The notes under the pieces: model-generated
Told to the model about the DNA's origin: nothing
The model's database searches: none
Seen by the model: only the letters and a program-made list of their open reading frames with translations
Translations under genes and position numbers: made by a program
Shown here: positions 27,175 to 36,840 of the stretch, one piece after another
Layout: each line of letters opens with the position of its first letter
How positions within the stretch are numbered: position 1 is the first letter of the stretch
NCBI RefSeq assembly: GCF_000315055.1
Contig: NZ_BAER01000107.1
Coordinates: forward strand, 1 to 64,000
Reading direction: 5' to 3'
DNA: 64,000 nt
Source of the DNA: Paraglaciecola polaris LMG 21857
Lineage (GTDB): Bacteria; Pseudomonadota; Gammaproteobacteria; Enterobacterales; Alteromonadaceae

Positions 27175-28299
27175 CTAACGTCTTAATTCATAGGGGATTG
27201 GCAAGTTTTTCGGAACAGATTTTGGTCGCTTTCCTTTACCGTTCTTATAGGCTTTTAACTGGAATACATATGCCAATATCTGAGCTACGGCCATAAACAA
27301 CTTAGCCGGTATCTCGGATTCCACTTCAGTGGAGTAGTAAATTGCGCGGGCCAGCATAGGCGAAGCAACAATCGGCACCTCGTGAGCATCAGCGATTTTA
27401 CGAATATGCATGGCCATTTCATCTACCCCTTTAGCCACCAGCACTGGAGCACGGGTACCTTGTTGGTCGTACTTTAACGCGATGGAATAATGTGTTGGGT
27501 TAGTGACAATCACATCCGCGGTCGGCACTTCCTGCATCATACGGTTTGCTGCAGCTTGAAATTGCAATCTGCGGATACGGTTCTTAACTTGAGGGTCACC
27601 CTCAGCATTTTTATTTTCGTCTTTCACTTCCTGTTTAGACATTTTCATTTCTTTATTGTGCTTATAGCTTTGATAAGGCACGTCTAACGCGGCAATAGGG
27701 ATAAGCGCACAACACATCATAAGAAACGCCCAAGAAATTAAATCCATGGCGTGGAATAAATTCTGTGGGTATAGCTCTAAATCCAGATGCAGCGCTTCAT
27801 CTTTAAAAACCAACATAGCCACATATGCCATACCCATGATAACGACAACTTTAGCAATCGCTTTTAACAGCTCAACTAAACCATTCATGCCGAACATACG
27901 TTTTAACCCAGCTAGCGGGTTGAGCTTACTTGCCTTAGGGGCCGCGCCTTGCCACGTAAAGTTATAGCCACCTAAGGCAATATTACCGTAAATGCCCGCC
28001 GCTGTAATAATCACCATATACAACATAACGGGTCCACTTACGGTTTCGATAGCAAACCCCCACGCTTGAAACATATGCGTAAAGTCATAGGTTTCATCAC
28101 GGGATAAAGTAAACATACGCAGAGTCACAAGATATAACGCTTTGGCAATTTGTCCTCCCATCATAATAAATGCAGCGGCGCTAAAAACCAGAACCAGTGC
28201 AGTTGATAGTTCTTTTGAGCGTGCAACTTGGCCCTTCTTTCTGGAGTCGGTAGTTTTTTTGGCCGTGGGGTCTTCTGTTTTTTCATTTGCATCAGACAT
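27175..28299 (-). CDS. flhB: flagellar export switch protein FlhB
   Basis: A 374-residue export component that switches substrate specificity from hook to filament. Four membrane helices (about residues 30-210) and a cytoplasmic domain with the self-cleavage site NPTH (N267-P268-T269-H270). The C-terminus is Lys/Pro-rich. It has AAGGAGG upstream of its ATG, starts 15 bases after fliR and is the last gene of the fliL-flhB unit; flhA begins from its own promoter 90 bases later. Confidence 0.96.
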   Translation of the reverse strand: MSDANEKTEDPTAKKTTDSRKKGQVARSKELSTALVLVFSAAAFIMMGGQIAKALYLVTLRMFTLSRDETYDFTHMFQAWGFAIETVSGPVMLYMVIITAAGIYGNIALGGYNFTWQGAAPKASKLNPLAGLKRMFGMNGLVELLKAIAKVVVIMGMAYVAMLVFKDEALHLDLELYPQNLFHAMDLISWAFLMMCCALIPIAALDVPYQSYKHNKEMKMSKQEVKDENKNAEGDPQVKNRIRRLQFQAAANRMMQEVPTADVIVTNPTHYSIALKYDQQGTRAPVLVAKGVDEMAMHIRKIADAHEVPIVASPMLARAIYYSTEVESEIPAKLFMAVAQILAYVFQLKAYKNGKGKRPKSVPKNLPIPYELRR

Positions 28300-28314
28300 G
28301 GATATCCGCCTCCT

Positions 28315-29094
28315 TTAAGGGCACACGTTAACGAGCTGACACATCATTTGCTGCGCCCTGTCCCATTGCACTTCAAAATGATGAGTGAAATTGTCCATGG
28401 TGATCCAAATGATCACTAAGCCCATGATCTGGGCAATACTGAAGCCCAAACTGAATATATTTAACTGTGGCGCAGCTTTTGTCATTACGCCAAACGCCAA
28501 GTTGACAATCAATAAAGACACAATCGGCGCCAAAGATAAGGTCACCGCTGAAATAAACATCCACCCCGCCCAGTGTGCAATCTCCCTAAACTGTTCGGGT
28601 TGCAACCACGCTTCTCCTACAGGAAAGGCAGTAAAACTCATGACCACCATGCGGATCATCGCTAAATGACCATCCAGCGCCCAAAAAAGTAAGGTCGCCA
28701 GTATTAGATAAAACTGTCCCACCGCAGGGACATTGATACCATTTACCGGGTCAACAATAGACGCAAATCCTAGCCCAGTTTGCATAGCGACAACTTGCCC
28801 AGCTAATACAAACGTGTTGAGCACCATGGTTGAAATAAATCCCAATGAAATCCCAATAATAAGTTGCTGAATAACCAAGACAAAGGTACTTACTGAAAAG
28901 ATCTCAGCCACGGGAACCGGAGGGATAACAGGAAGAATAATAAGAGTAATAAATAGAGTCAGTAATGCGCGTACCGTGGTTGGTACCGTTTTAGCGCTCA
29001 AGCCAACCATAGTCGCCAACATGCCAGAGATCCGCATGAAAGGCAGCAACATGTCCCCCATAAACTGGGTAATGGTGTCGGCCGAGAACTCCAT
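28315..29094 (-). CDS. fliR: flagellar export protein FliR
   Basis: A polytopic inner-membrane protein of the export gate, about 259 residues from the ATG at 29094. That start follows the fliQ stop with a single base between (TAA-C-ATG). A start ten codons upstream (29124) is open but would add NEFQKWLVN and overlap fliQ by 29 bases, so it is less likely. About six hydrophobic segments; FMRISGMLATMVGLSAKTVP and LGFASIVDPVNG are typical of the family. Confidence 0.94.
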   Translation of the reverse strand: MEFSADTITQFMGDMLLPFMRISGMLATMVGLSAKTVPTTVRALLTLFITLIILPVIPPVPVAEIFSVSTFVLVIQQLIIGISLGFISTMVLNTFVLAGQVVAMQTGLGFASIVDPVNGINVPAVGQFYLILATLLFWALDGHLAMIRMVVMSFTAFPVGEAWLQPEQFREIAHWAGWMFISAVTLSLAPIVSLLIVNLAFGVMTKAAPQLNIFSLGFSIAQIMGLVIIWITMDNFTHHFEVQWDRAQQMMCQLVNVCP

Positions 29095-29095
29095 G

Positions 29096-29365
29096 TTAAC
29101 CAACCACTTCTGGAATTCGTTCAACCATAGTAAAGGTAAAATCCATTAGCTGTTGTACTAACCAGTGCCCGCCCCAACTGAGCGCCAATAAAGTGACAAT
29201 TAATCGTGGCAAAAAACTCATGGTTTGTTCATTGATTGAGGTAGCGGCCTGAAACACAGCCACAATCAGGCCAACAAACAAACTGGGTAAAATGATCGCC
29301 GAAACCTGCAATATTACCATATTCAGGGCTTCTTTTAGGATGTCGACAAAAACCTCTGGTGCCAT
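29096..29365 (-). CDS. fliQ: flagellar export protein FliQ
   Basis: An 89-residue export-gate protein with two membrane helices (about residues 15-40 and 52-75) and the family phrases ALNMVILQVSAIILPSLFVGL and FQAATSINEQTMSFLPR. Lies between fliP (two bases away) and fliR. Normal length. Confidence 0.95.
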   Translation of the reverse strand: MAPEVFVDILKEALNMVILQVSAIILPSLFVGLIVAVFQAATSINEQTMSFLPRLIVTLLALSWGGHWLVQQLMDFTFTMVERIPEVVG

Positions 29366-29367
29366 GG

Positions 29368-30123
29368 CTACGTCCCCATTCCGAAGCTATTGGCCAATGT
29401 ACCGAAAATCAAATTCCAGCCATCGACCATAACAAACAACATTAATTTAAACGGCAGAGATACTATCATCGGCGACAACATCATCATGCCCATTGCCATC
29501 AAAATAGAGGCCACCACAAGATCTAAAATCAGAAACGGGATAAACAACATAAAACCAATTTGAAAAGCGGTTTTTAATTCACTGGTGACAAATGCTGGGA
29601 TCAGAACATTCATCGGCACGTCAGCGGGCTCCTGAAATCTGTCTTCGTAACCGCCTATTTCCACAAATGTTTCTAAATCTTTGACCCGGGTTTGCGCCAA
29701 CATAAACCCTCGCAAGGGCTCCTTAGCTAACTCATAAGCTTGAATTGAGGTAATTTGCTCACTTAAATAAGGCTGCAATGCGGTTTCATTAATTTTTTCA
29801 AAAACCGGCGCCATGATAAACATCGACAAAAACAAACTAACACCAATCAGAATTTGATTAGATGGTGACTGTTGTAAGCCAATCGCTTGACGCAGAATCG
29901 ATAACACAATAATGATACGGGTAAACGAAGTCATCATCATGATGAAGGCGGGTAGTAAGCTTAGCGCCGTCATAATGGCCACAACTTGTAACGTCATGGT
30001 GTAATCCTGGGAACCATCGGCATTTTCAGTCATGGTTAATGCAGGGATCCCCGGCTCAGCTAAAGCCCAACCTGGTATCGCCAGCAGCAATACAGCAAAT
30101 AAAAACCAACATACTTTATTCAT
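29368..30123 (-). CDS. fliP: flagellar export protein FliP
   Basis: A pore-forming export-gate protein, about 251 residues from the ATG at 30123, giving an N-terminal signal ([22 protein letters not shown]) as usual for FliP. The open frame continues 31 codons upstream, but that part overlaps the end of fliO and is rejected. Conserved segments [28 protein letters not shown] and [21 protein letters not shown]-like text are present. The start overlaps the fliO stop by eight bases. Confidence 0.95.
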   Translation of the reverse strand: MNKVCWFLFAVLLLAIPGWALAEPGIPALTMTENADGSQDYTMTLQVVAIMTALSLLPAFIMMMTSFTRIIIVLSILRQAIGLQQSPSNQILIGVSLFLSMFIMAPVFEKINETALQPYLSEQITSIQAYELAKEPLRGFMLAQTRVKDLETFVEIGGYEDRFQEPADVPMNVLIPAFVTSELKTAFQIGFMLFIPFLILDLVVASILMAMGMMMLSPMIVSLPFKLMLFVMVDGWNLIFGTLANSFGMGT

Positions 30124-30547
30124 CTCGTGCTCCCACACCTTTTTTTGCGCCAGAGTTGGCGTTAGGCTGTAATTTACCGGCCATAAATAGGCTGAGTTTA
30201 TCTTTGAAGAGTTCACCAGATGGTGCTTTATCGGTTGTGATAAGCGTATCGAGTTTAGCCAAATGATTAATATTTTGTGCTGTCACACCAATCAGGTGCT
30301 GCTCGTCACCGACTTCAATGACTAATATGCGCTCTTTAGTACCTGCCGCCAGAGAAGCGACTACTTTTAGCTGACCTGTGCTGCCACCAGTGACATTAAA
30401 CCGTCGCATAATGAATGCCAGCATAAAAACCACCCCAATGACGAGCAACAAGGATAGAAAAATTGACACTATTGAAGTGGTATCAGAAAGGGTTTTAGCC
30501 TCAGCAAACGCTGAGTTAGAGGCTAAAAACAGAGGGCTTAGATACAT
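30116..30547 (-). CDS. fliO: flagellar biosynthesis protein FliO
   Basis: A small membrane protein that helps FliP assemble. From the ATG at 30547 it has about 143 residues, with AAGGG about six bases upstream; a longer frame from 30616 would overlap fliN by 41 bases and has no better support. A short signal-like segment ([15 protein letters not shown]) is followed by one membrane helix (about residues 28-47) and a basic cytoplasmic domain. It is poorly conserved, and the call relies on position between fliN and fliP and this layout. Confidence 0.88.
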   Translation of the reverse strand: MYLSPLFLASNSAFAEAKTLSDTTSIVSIFLSLLLVIGVVFMLAFIMRRFNVTGGSTGQLKVVASLAAGTKERILVIEVGDEQHLIGVTAQNINHLAKLDTLITTDKAPSGELFKDKLSLFMAGKLQPNANSGAKKGVGARDE

Positions 30548-30575
30548 CCAAACCCTTGTTTTAAAAGAGGTTTGC

Positions 30576-30971
30576 TTATCTAAGCTTTTTAATTCGTTCC
30601 AGTTGGCTAATAACATCAGTTAATCGAATACCAAATTTATCGTTGACTACTACTACTTCACCATGAGCAATCAACGTGCCATTTACTAACACATCTAATG
30701 GCTCTCCGGCTACGCGGTCTAATTCAACGACAGATCCTTGGTTTAACTGCAGCAAATTACGAATGCTAATATGGCTGCGTCCCACTTCCATAGAGATGGT
30801 CACAGGAATGTCCAAAATCGTGTCTAATTTGCGTTTCTCTGCAGGCGAAATATCTTTATCTTCTTCTAACTCATCGAGTTCTGCCACTGTCGCGCCAGTG
30901 TCTTTACTTTCTTCATCAGCCTGCTCAGCCATGGCCGCAGCCCAATCGTCTAAACCTTCTTCTTCACTCAT
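30576..30971 (-). CDS. fliN: flagellar motor switch protein FliN
   Basis: A C-ring protein of about 131 residues with an acidic N-terminal tail and a SpoA domain (DIPVTISMEVGRSHISIRNL, VVELDRVAGEPLDVLVNG, GIRLTDVISQLERI). The ATG at 30971 is preferred because AGAGG lies eight bases upstream; one at 30977 is too close to the ribosome-binding sequence. It forms the switch with FliM and FliG. Confidence 0.96.
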   Translation of the reverse strand: MSEEEGLDDWAAAMAEQADEESKDTGATVAELDELEEDKDISPAEKRKLDTILDIPVTISMEVGRSHISIRNLLQLNQGSVVELDRVAGEPLDVLVNGTLIAHGEVVVVNDKFGIRLTDVISQLERIKKLR

Positions 30972-30991
30972 AATCATTGCCTCTTGATTGG

Positions 30992-32050
30992 TTACAAATC
31001 ATCTTCAAGGGTTTGTAACTCGGCGTCGCTATCGATTCTGCGACCCCCTTTGGTTAATAGCTGTAATTCTGATTTGACCGATGTCGGTCTCGGAATTTTA
31101 CCGGTAATTTTAAGTGCCAAATTGTCTCTTGAGCGACCAAGCTTGGCTCTAAACGTGGGTAACTCTTCAATCATGACAGTAATGTGTTCTGGCATATCAA
31201 TAGGAATAATATCTCCAGCTTTGAGATCCATGATTTTCTGTAAACTAAGCGTTAACTCCATCATATGCGTGGATAGCTCAACTTTTACGTCCATTATTTC
31301 ATCACGTAGGGCTTTGCTCCAACGTAGATCCGTGTCTTCCTTATCACTTTGCACACCAGCATCTAGCAATTCACGTATGGGCTCAAGCATAGAATAGGGC
31401 AATGACACGTGGAAATCCCCTCCACCGCCATCCAGCTCTATATGAAACGAGCTGATGACCACCACTTCCGTGGGGCTGACAATATTCGCCATGGAGGGAT
31501 TGACTTCAGAGTCCAAATATTCGAAGGACACATCCATCACAGGTGCCCAAGCTTCTTTATAATCCTCAAAAATCAACTTGAGCAGCATTTGAATAATTCG
31601 ACGTTCAGTTGGTGTAAATTCTCGGCCTTCTATCTTGGCGTGATAACGTCCGTCTCCGCCAAAGAAGTTGTCCACTAAAATAAAGACTAAACGTGCCTCC
31701 ATCGTAATGAGCCCTGTTCCTTTTAACGGACGAAAACGCACCATATTCAAACTGGTCGGCACAAATAAGGTATGGATATATTCGCCGAACTTGATCATTT
31801 GAATGCCATTAATCGACACTTCAGCAGAACGGCGCATCATGTTAAATAAACTGACCCGCATATGTCTGGCAAATCGTTCGTTAACAATTTCCAACGTCGG
31901 CATTCTTCCCCGGACAATTCGATCTTGCGAAGAAAAGTCATATTCAAGGGCAGAGCCATCGGCTTGCGCCTCCTCTACGTCTTCTTCTTCGACATCATCT
32001 ACTCCGTGAAGTAGTGCATCGATTTCATCTTGGGATAATAAGTCGCTCAA
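30992..32050 (-). CDS. fliM: flagellar motor switch protein FliM
   Basis: A 352-residue C-ring protein. The N-terminal peptide SDLLSQDEIDALLHG is the CheY-P binding segment; a CheC-like middle domain (about 45-230) with GGDGRYHAKIEGREFTPTE and a C-terminal SpoA domain follow. It transmits CheY-P binding to rotor switching. Lies between fliL and fliN with short gaps (18 and about 20 bases). Confidence 0.97.
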   Translation of the reverse strand: MSDLLSQDEIDALLHGVDDVEEEDVEEAQADGSALEYDFSSQDRIVRGRMPTLEIVNERFARHMRVSLFNMMRRSAEVSINGIQMIKFGEYIHTLFVPTSLNMVRFRPLKGTGLITMEARLVFILVDNFFGGDGRYHAKIEGREFTPTERRIIQMLLKLIFEDYKEAWAPVMDVSFEYLDSEVNPSMANIVSPTEVVVISSFHIELDGGGGDFHVSLPYSMLEPIRELLDAGVQSDKEDTDLRWSKALRDEIMDVKVELSTHMMELTLSLQKIMDLKAGDIIPIDMPEHITVMIEELPTFRAKLGRSRDNLALKITGKIPRPTSVKSELQLLTKGGRRIDSDAELQTLEDDL

Positions 32051-32068
32051 TCTTTTTCTCGCTTATAC

Positions 32069-32596
32069 TTATTGCATTACAAAACCAGTGAATAATACTT
32101 GTTCAACCAATTCCTTGCCTGCTACGTCTTTTAGTGTTTTTTGCACTTCTTTCAGGGCATTATCCCGAATGGCTGCCTTACCGGCTTCAGTAATTAAATC
32201 ATCCGCATTGGCTTGACTAAATGCTCGGTTAAGCGCTCCTTGTATAGACGGGATATGCATTTTCACTTTTTCTTCTGCATCACTACCGCGCACCATCAAC
32301 TGCACCTTAATTTCAACTAACCTGTCTCGGCCAGTGCCCGGAACATTGAATGTGATAGGGTTCGGAATAGACACATACAAAGCAGTACCCGTTTTAACCG
32401 GCGCTGATGATTCAGTCTCAGAGCCTTCCATCTGCATTTGTTCTGCACCTTCGGCCATGGCTGCGTCATCTTCGCCGCCAAGTAAAAAGTAGGCAGCGGC
32501 TCCGCCACCAAGAAGTATCACCACCGCTATGATGATGATGATCATGAGTTTGCTCTTTTTAGCGCCCTCTTCCATTTGTAATTCTTCTTCAGCCAT
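32069..32596 (-). CDS. fliL: flagellar basal-body protein FliL
   Basis: A 175-residue single-pass protein associated with the stator and motor. Cytoplasmic Glu/Lys-rich start, membrane helix at about residues 17-40 (LMIIIIIAVVILLGGGAAAYF), an acidic linker, and a periplasmic stomatin-like domain ending VEQVLFTGFVMQ. First gene of fliLMNOPQR-flhB; a sigma54-like sequence lies in the short gap before it. Confidence 0.94.
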   Translation of the reverse strand: MAEEELQMEEGAKKSKLMIIIIIAVVILLGGGAAAYFLLGGEDDAAMAEGAEQMQMEGSETESSAPVKTGTALYVSIPNPITFNVPGTGRDRLVEIKVQLMVRGSDAEEKVKMHIPSIQGALNRAFSQANADDLITEAGKAAIRDNALKEVQKTLKDVAGKELVEQVLFTGFVMQ

Positions 32597-32649
32597 GACT
32601 ACGCCTTGTATTGTAATTTGCGGGTATTATCGTTCTTACGCAGAAAATC

Positions 32650-32665
32650 GCAATCGATAACCCCA
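32650..32665 (-). promoter_or_regulatory. possible sigma54-type promoter for fliL operon
   Basis: On the minus strand TGGGGTTATCGATTGC has GG (32663-32662) and GC (32651-32650) ten bases apart and ends in TTGC, but diverges from the CACG block. Located about 54 bases before fliL, after the end of fliK. Confidence 0.5.
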
Positions 32666-32675
32666 ACGTATTCCA

Positions 32676-34724
32676 TTAAACAAAGTAATCTATGCCACCT
32701 AACGCGCCGTTGACAATAGGTTGTTGTAGACTTCCATCCGGTACCTCAACGTCAGGTATACCTTGCTCATTAGCTTCTCCCTGCCCTTTGCCAGCATTTT
32801 GCTGCTCCCCATCTTGTTCACCGGACTCCTGTTCAACAGAGGATTGTCCTAATTCAATGCCTTTATCGGCTAACATCTCTCTTAACTTTGGAGTGGCGTT
32901 ATCTATCGCTTCTTTAGCATGCAACGATTGCACAACAAAACTAACACTGGCTGACTCACCACTCACCGAGACTTTCACATGCATCGAACCTAACTCTGCA
33001 GGATCAAGGCGAATATCCGCCACCAGCTGATTGGTATTAACCATAAAACGTACTTTTTCAGCTAATTGCTGATGCGCTTCTGGTTTGGCTAAATTTAACG
33101 CTTTGTCAAATTGTCCCTGATGCAACTGACTCGCCTTCGTTTGTTCAACCATGCTAATACCCTGTTCGCGGTAAGTGCTGTTCACCGCTTGTTGCTGGGT
33201 CGACTGTTCTAACGCAGTGCTCATAAGTTGGGCGACATCAATCACTTGCATAACTGAGCGCGTCGCCAATTCTACTTGCTCTGATTTGGAAGAAAGCATA
33301 TTACTTGCCAACTCTGGCGACGCTTTTATGGCGTCATTTACTAAACCTTTTAAATCTATTCCTGGCTCCCGGCCTTTTTCCAATTGCCCTTTCACTTCCG
33401 CCAAACCGGCTTTCAGGGCTAAGACAAATTCAGGTAAACCAGCGGCCTCGGTTTTACTCAACACATTATCTAATGCTGGCGCTGTCGAGGATGTCATATC
33501 CTGCTCTGGGCTCACTTGGCCATTTGCTGTTCCATTTATCTGCTGAACTTGCTTTGCCAACATCGTCAGCGCACTTTCCAGTTTATTTGGCGTAAGCTGC
33601 AATAATTTTTGCAACTCAGGCTTGCCCTCTAACAACGCTAGTTGTTGTTGGTTTAACTCCCCATCTAAAACCGAAGCAAGCATAAATGCTATCTCCTTAT
33701 TAGATGCATCTTGCATAACCTCGGTAACTTGCGATGCTGACTGAACTGACTGCAGGTCAAGCGACGTCGATTCAGCCGAATCAAGCATAGAGGACGGTGT
33801 AGACCCAGAGGCTTGCTCGTCCACGGATACCGTTTCGAGGTCGATTAGACTGGTTAATGCTTCCACTAAATTTTCCAGTTCTTCGCTGCTCAATGCTTTA
33901 TTTTCAATTACCTGCGGATCTTGGCTGGTTAGCAATTGTTGCAATTGTTCTATCAGCTCTGGATTATTATCCAGCAAAGTCTTCATTTTTGTCACATCAT
34001 CGGGCGTCGAACTTGTCGTGCCTGCATTATCTAATTGTTCGCCCGCGGAACCATCTGATTGAAGGTTTAATTTTTTTAATAGCGACAAAAGTAATTCTTG
34101 AGCTTCGTTTTCCAATGACAGGCTCAAGTCGTCTTTATCAGTACTTTCCTTGGTAAGCAGTTCATCTGCTTTGGTGACTGTTGCAGTATCCGTTTCACTT
34201 AGGCTGTTAGCGGCTAATTGCTCCACTATAGATAACCAATGACTGCCATTAAGGTTGTCATCGTTATTCATTTTGTCGGTGTTTTTGCTGAAAATAGTGA
34301 CAGCGTTGGACGCAGCAAACTCTGCTTCATTACCTAGCGGCTCCATGATCTTAACATCCGCGCTCTGTACTTCGGCCTCAGCGGCTACATTTTCATTTGG
34401 TAGATGAGAGGACGATATTTTTTTATCCTCAGCCGATAATACTCGCTGTCCGTCGTTATTTTGCTCTTTTGCTATATTAGCTGTGCTATGCCGCGAGTTG
34501 GCCTTACTGTCTTTATCTGCCTCAGCTTTCTCTGTTCTTGGTCCCTGGGTACCTTGCTGTGCATTTGGATCAGATCCTTTTTTAATCCCTTTATTGGCGG
34601 CCTTTTCATTAGCCAACATGAAGGCAAATTCATCCGCATTTTGCAGTTTTGACATGCTCTCATCACTCACCTCAACCGCATAAGCGGCAACGTCTGATTT
34701 AGCAGTGGCAATTTGTTGCAGCAT
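32676..34724 (-). CDS. fliK: flagellar hook-length control protein FliK
   Basis: A 682-residue secreted ruler protein. Residues 1-500 are acidic, Ser/Gln/Leu-rich and probably disordered or helical; the C-terminal domain (about 560-640) shows the conserved FliK_C pattern VRFMVNTNQLVADIRLDPAELGSMHV and SFVVQSLHAKEAIDNATPKLREML, which contacts FlhB. The protein is clearly longer than the enteric homologue (about 400 residues), as often seen in marine gammaproteobacteria. Strong AAAGGAGC ribosome-binding site. It has its own upstream gap with a sigma54-type promoter. Confidence 0.93.
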   Translation of the reverse strand: MLQQIATAKSDVAAYAVEVSDESMSKLQNADEFAFMLANEKAANKGIKKGSDPNAQQGTQGPRTEKAEADKDSKANSRHSTANIAKEQNNDGQRVLSAEDKKISSSHLPNENVAAEAEVQSADVKIMEPLGNEAEFAASNAVTIFSKNTDKMNNDDNLNGSHWLSIVEQLAANSLSETDTATVTKADELLTKESTDKDDLSLSLENEAQELLLSLLKKLNLQSDGSAGEQLDNAGTTSSTPDDVTKMKTLLDNNPELIEQLQQLLTSQDPQVIENKALSSEELENLVEALTSLIDLETVSVDEQASGSTPSSMLDSAESTSLDLQSVQSASQVTEVMQDASNKEIAFMLASVLDGELNQQQLALLEGKPELQKLLQLTPNKLESALTMLAKQVQQINGTANGQVSPEQDMTSSTAPALDNVLSKTEAAGLPEFVLALKAGLAEVKGQLEKGREPGIDLKGLVNDAIKASPELASNMLSSKSEQVELATRSVMQVIDVAQLMSTALEQSTQQQAVNSTYREQGISMVEQTKASQLHQGQFDKALNLAKPEAHQQLAEKVRFMVNTNQLVADIRLDPAELGSMHVKVSVSGESASVSFVVQSLHAKEAIDNATPKLREMLADKGIELGQSSVEQESGEQDGEQQNAGKGQGEANEQGIPDVEVPDGSLQQPIVNGALGGIDYFV

Positions 34725-34868
34725 TTAAGCTCCTTTACACAACTGTGAAGATGATAAATTAATGGCTTAAAAACAGTTAGTTATGACCAAGTTATCACTA
34801 TCGTCTATTACAACGGCGATTTTCGTATCATTAATTTCTGCGTTTTTTAGCGTTGGTAATACTTATGA

Positions 34869-34884
34869 GCAAAGTTCGTTCCAA
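34869..34884 (-). promoter_or_regulatory. sigma54-type promoter for fliK
   Basis: Minus strand TTGGAACGAACTTTGC, GG (34882-34881) and GC (34870-34869) ten bases apart, close to consensus. The predicted start near 34858 leaves a leader of about 130 bases before fliK. It lies in the 247-base gap between fliJ and fliK, where no gene is seen. Confidence 0.75.
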
Positions 34885-34971
34885 TGTGGGCCACTGGGTT
34901 TATTTAACGAAAAATTGACGTGCTAAACATCAGTGCTGCGTATTTAAAAGTACGTTAGTAGATAAGAAAAC

Positions 34972-35412
34972 TTATTTGTTGCGGATAAACTTCTGCAATG
35001 CCAATTCGTCTAACATCTGCTGCTCTGCTTTGTCTTGTCTGTGCTGTGTTTTTAGTGCCTGCTTTTTAAGCAACATGTCTACCGCTTTGCGCTTGCGTTG
35101 CTGGGCTAGCCATTGGCTTTTACGCTGTTCGGCGACGACTAATGCATTACTGACTTGCTTTGTTTGTTGCTCGCAGGCAGCATCAATTTTGCCGACAAAT
35201 GACTGGTGTTGACCAAAACTTCTTGCCGCTACACCCAACTGTCCTTTGCGAATACCATCTTTAAGGTAATTCACTCGATATTGTTCCAAACCAGTCAGTT
35301 TGTTTTGATTATCGATAACGTTTTGTTGAGCAAGTTGATAATCAGTCGCCATTTTTTGTTCTTTACGTTGCTCCCAATCTGCAACTATTTGCAACTGTTT
35401 GTTCACTGGCAT
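34972..35412 (-). CDS. fliJ: flagellar export chaperone/stalk protein FliJ
   Basis: A 146-residue coiled-coil protein rich in Lys, Gln and Arg, with typical FliJ text (LQIVADWEQRKEQKMATDYQLAQQNV, QLGVAARSFGQHQSFVGKIDAACEQQ). It forms the central stalk of the FliI ATPase ring. Good AAGGAGC ribosome-binding site. Last gene of fliEFGHIJ; separated by 87 bases from fliI. Confidence 0.93.
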   Translation of the reverse strand: MPVNKQLQIVADWEQRKEQKMATDYQLAQQNVIDNQNKLTGLEQYRVNYLKDGIRKGQLGVAARSFGQHQSFVGKIDAACEQQTKQVSNALVVAEQRKSQWLAQQRKRKAVDMLLKKQALKTQHRQDKAEQQMLDELALQKFIRNK

Positions 35413-35499
35413 ATCGGGCTCCTTTCTATCTTTAACAGTATAAAGCTTGTATTTCGACCGGGTATAAATCAGCGACGTTTATCAACCGCGAATAGCACA

Positions 35500-36834
35500 C
35501 TAAGCCGGTCCTAGGCCTGTACCAAGTTTAACCATAGTGTCTACACTTTCATCAAAGGTCAGTATTTGCTGCATACCTTGCTGTAAAAAGGCATTGATTG
35601 CAGGCTCAGCTTTAATAGACAAATCAATTCTTGGATCGTTACCCCTAGTGTATGCGCCTATGCTAATCAGATCTCTATTTCGCTGATAAGTTGAATACAC
35701 TTGGCGTATACGACGCGCGACTTGAAGGTGTTCAGGACTCACCACCATAGGCATAACGCGGCTAATAGAGGCCTCAATATCAATAGCAGGATAATGACCT
35801 GAATCCGCTAGCTCTCGTGACAAAACAATGTGCCCGTCTAAAATAGCCCTCGCAGAATCCGCGATGGGATCCTGTAGATCATCCCCCTCGGTTAATACTG
35901 TATAAAATGCAGTAATCGAGCCCTGATTTTCGGCGCCATTTCCAGCGCGCTCCACCAGCGCAGGTAAGCGTGCAAAAACCGACGGTGGATACCCCTTGGT
36001 TGCAGGTGGCTCGCCCACAGCTAGCGCGATTTCACGTTGTGCCATGGCGTAACGTGTTAACGAATCAATCAGCAATAATACGTTCATGCCTTTATCGCGA
36101 AAATATTCGGCTATGGTAACGGCTGTTTCACACCCTTTAAGGCGCATTAAAGGAGAGGTATCCGCAGGTGCCGCCACCACCACAGATTTTTTACGTTCTT
36201 CTTCCCCCAAAATATCTTGAATAAATTCTTTTACTTCACGGCCCCGCTCTCCTACTAAGCCGACAACGACCACGTCAGCGCTGGTGCCTCGGGTCATCAT
36301 GCCAAGCAGAACACTTTTACCCACCCCACTGCCTGCAAACAGTCCCATACGCTGACCGCTGCCTACCGTGATCATGCTATTAATCGCCCTAACGCCCACG
36401 TCTAACGGTTCTTTTATGGGTTTTCGAGTTAATGGGTTCATTGGCGGGCGAGTGAGCGGAACTCGCTTTTCAGCTTTGATAGCACCTAAGCCATCGAGCG
36501 GTTGACCATTACCGTCAACGACCCGCCCTAATAACGACATGCCCACCGGCAAGCCTTGTTCACGATTTAACGGCTGCACCCGTGAGCCAGGCACAATACC
36601 TTTAACCGCTTGAGTGGGCATTAAATAGGTAATGTGTTCGGCAAAGCCGACAACTTCCGCTTCAATTTCACCGTCCACGGTTTGAATTAGGCATTGACTT
36701 CCCACAGGCATTTGGCACCCAACCGCTTCAAGCGTTAAGCCAATGCCCCGCACAAGCTTACCCGCGGCTACAACCGGCGCACTGGGCACCTGTTGCTGCA
36801 ATGCTTTGATATTTTGTAAAATATTTCTTGCCAT
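35500..36834 (-). CDS. fliI: flagellum-specific ATPase FliI
   Basis: A 444-residue F1-beta-like ATPase energising flagellar export. Walker A GSGVGKS (Lys about 173), [16 protein letters not shown], Walker [21 protein letters not shown] and the [11 protein letters not shown] signature are all present. Six bases after fliH. No anomalies. Confidence 0.97.
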   Translation of the reverse strand: MARNILQNIKALQQQVPSAPVVAAGKLVRGIGLTLEAVGCQMPVGSQCLIQTVDGEIEAEVVGFAEHITYLMPTQAVKGIVPGSRVQPLNREQGLPVGMSLLGRVVDGNGQPLDGLGAIKAEKRVPLTRPPMNPLTRKPIKEPLDVGVRAINSMITVGSGQRMGLFAGSGVGKSVLLGMMTRGTSADVVVVGLVGERGREVKEFIQDILGEEERKKSVVVAAPADTSPLMRLKGCETAVTIAEYFRDKGMNVLLLIDSLTRYAMAQREIALAVGEPPATKGYPPSVFARLPALVERAGNGAENQGSITAFYTVLTEGDDLQDPIADSARAILDGHIVLSRELADSGHYPAIDIEASISRVMPMVVSPEHLQVARRIRQVYSTYQRNRDLISIGAYTRGNDPRIDLSIKAEPAINAFLQQGMQQILTFDESVDTMVKLGTGLGPA

Positions 36835-36840
36835 AACTGG

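Noticed and set aside
30124-30216. N-terminal extension of FliP
   Set aside because: Would overlap fliO and place 31 residues before a good signal peptide; the internal ATG at 30123 gives the normal FliP start.
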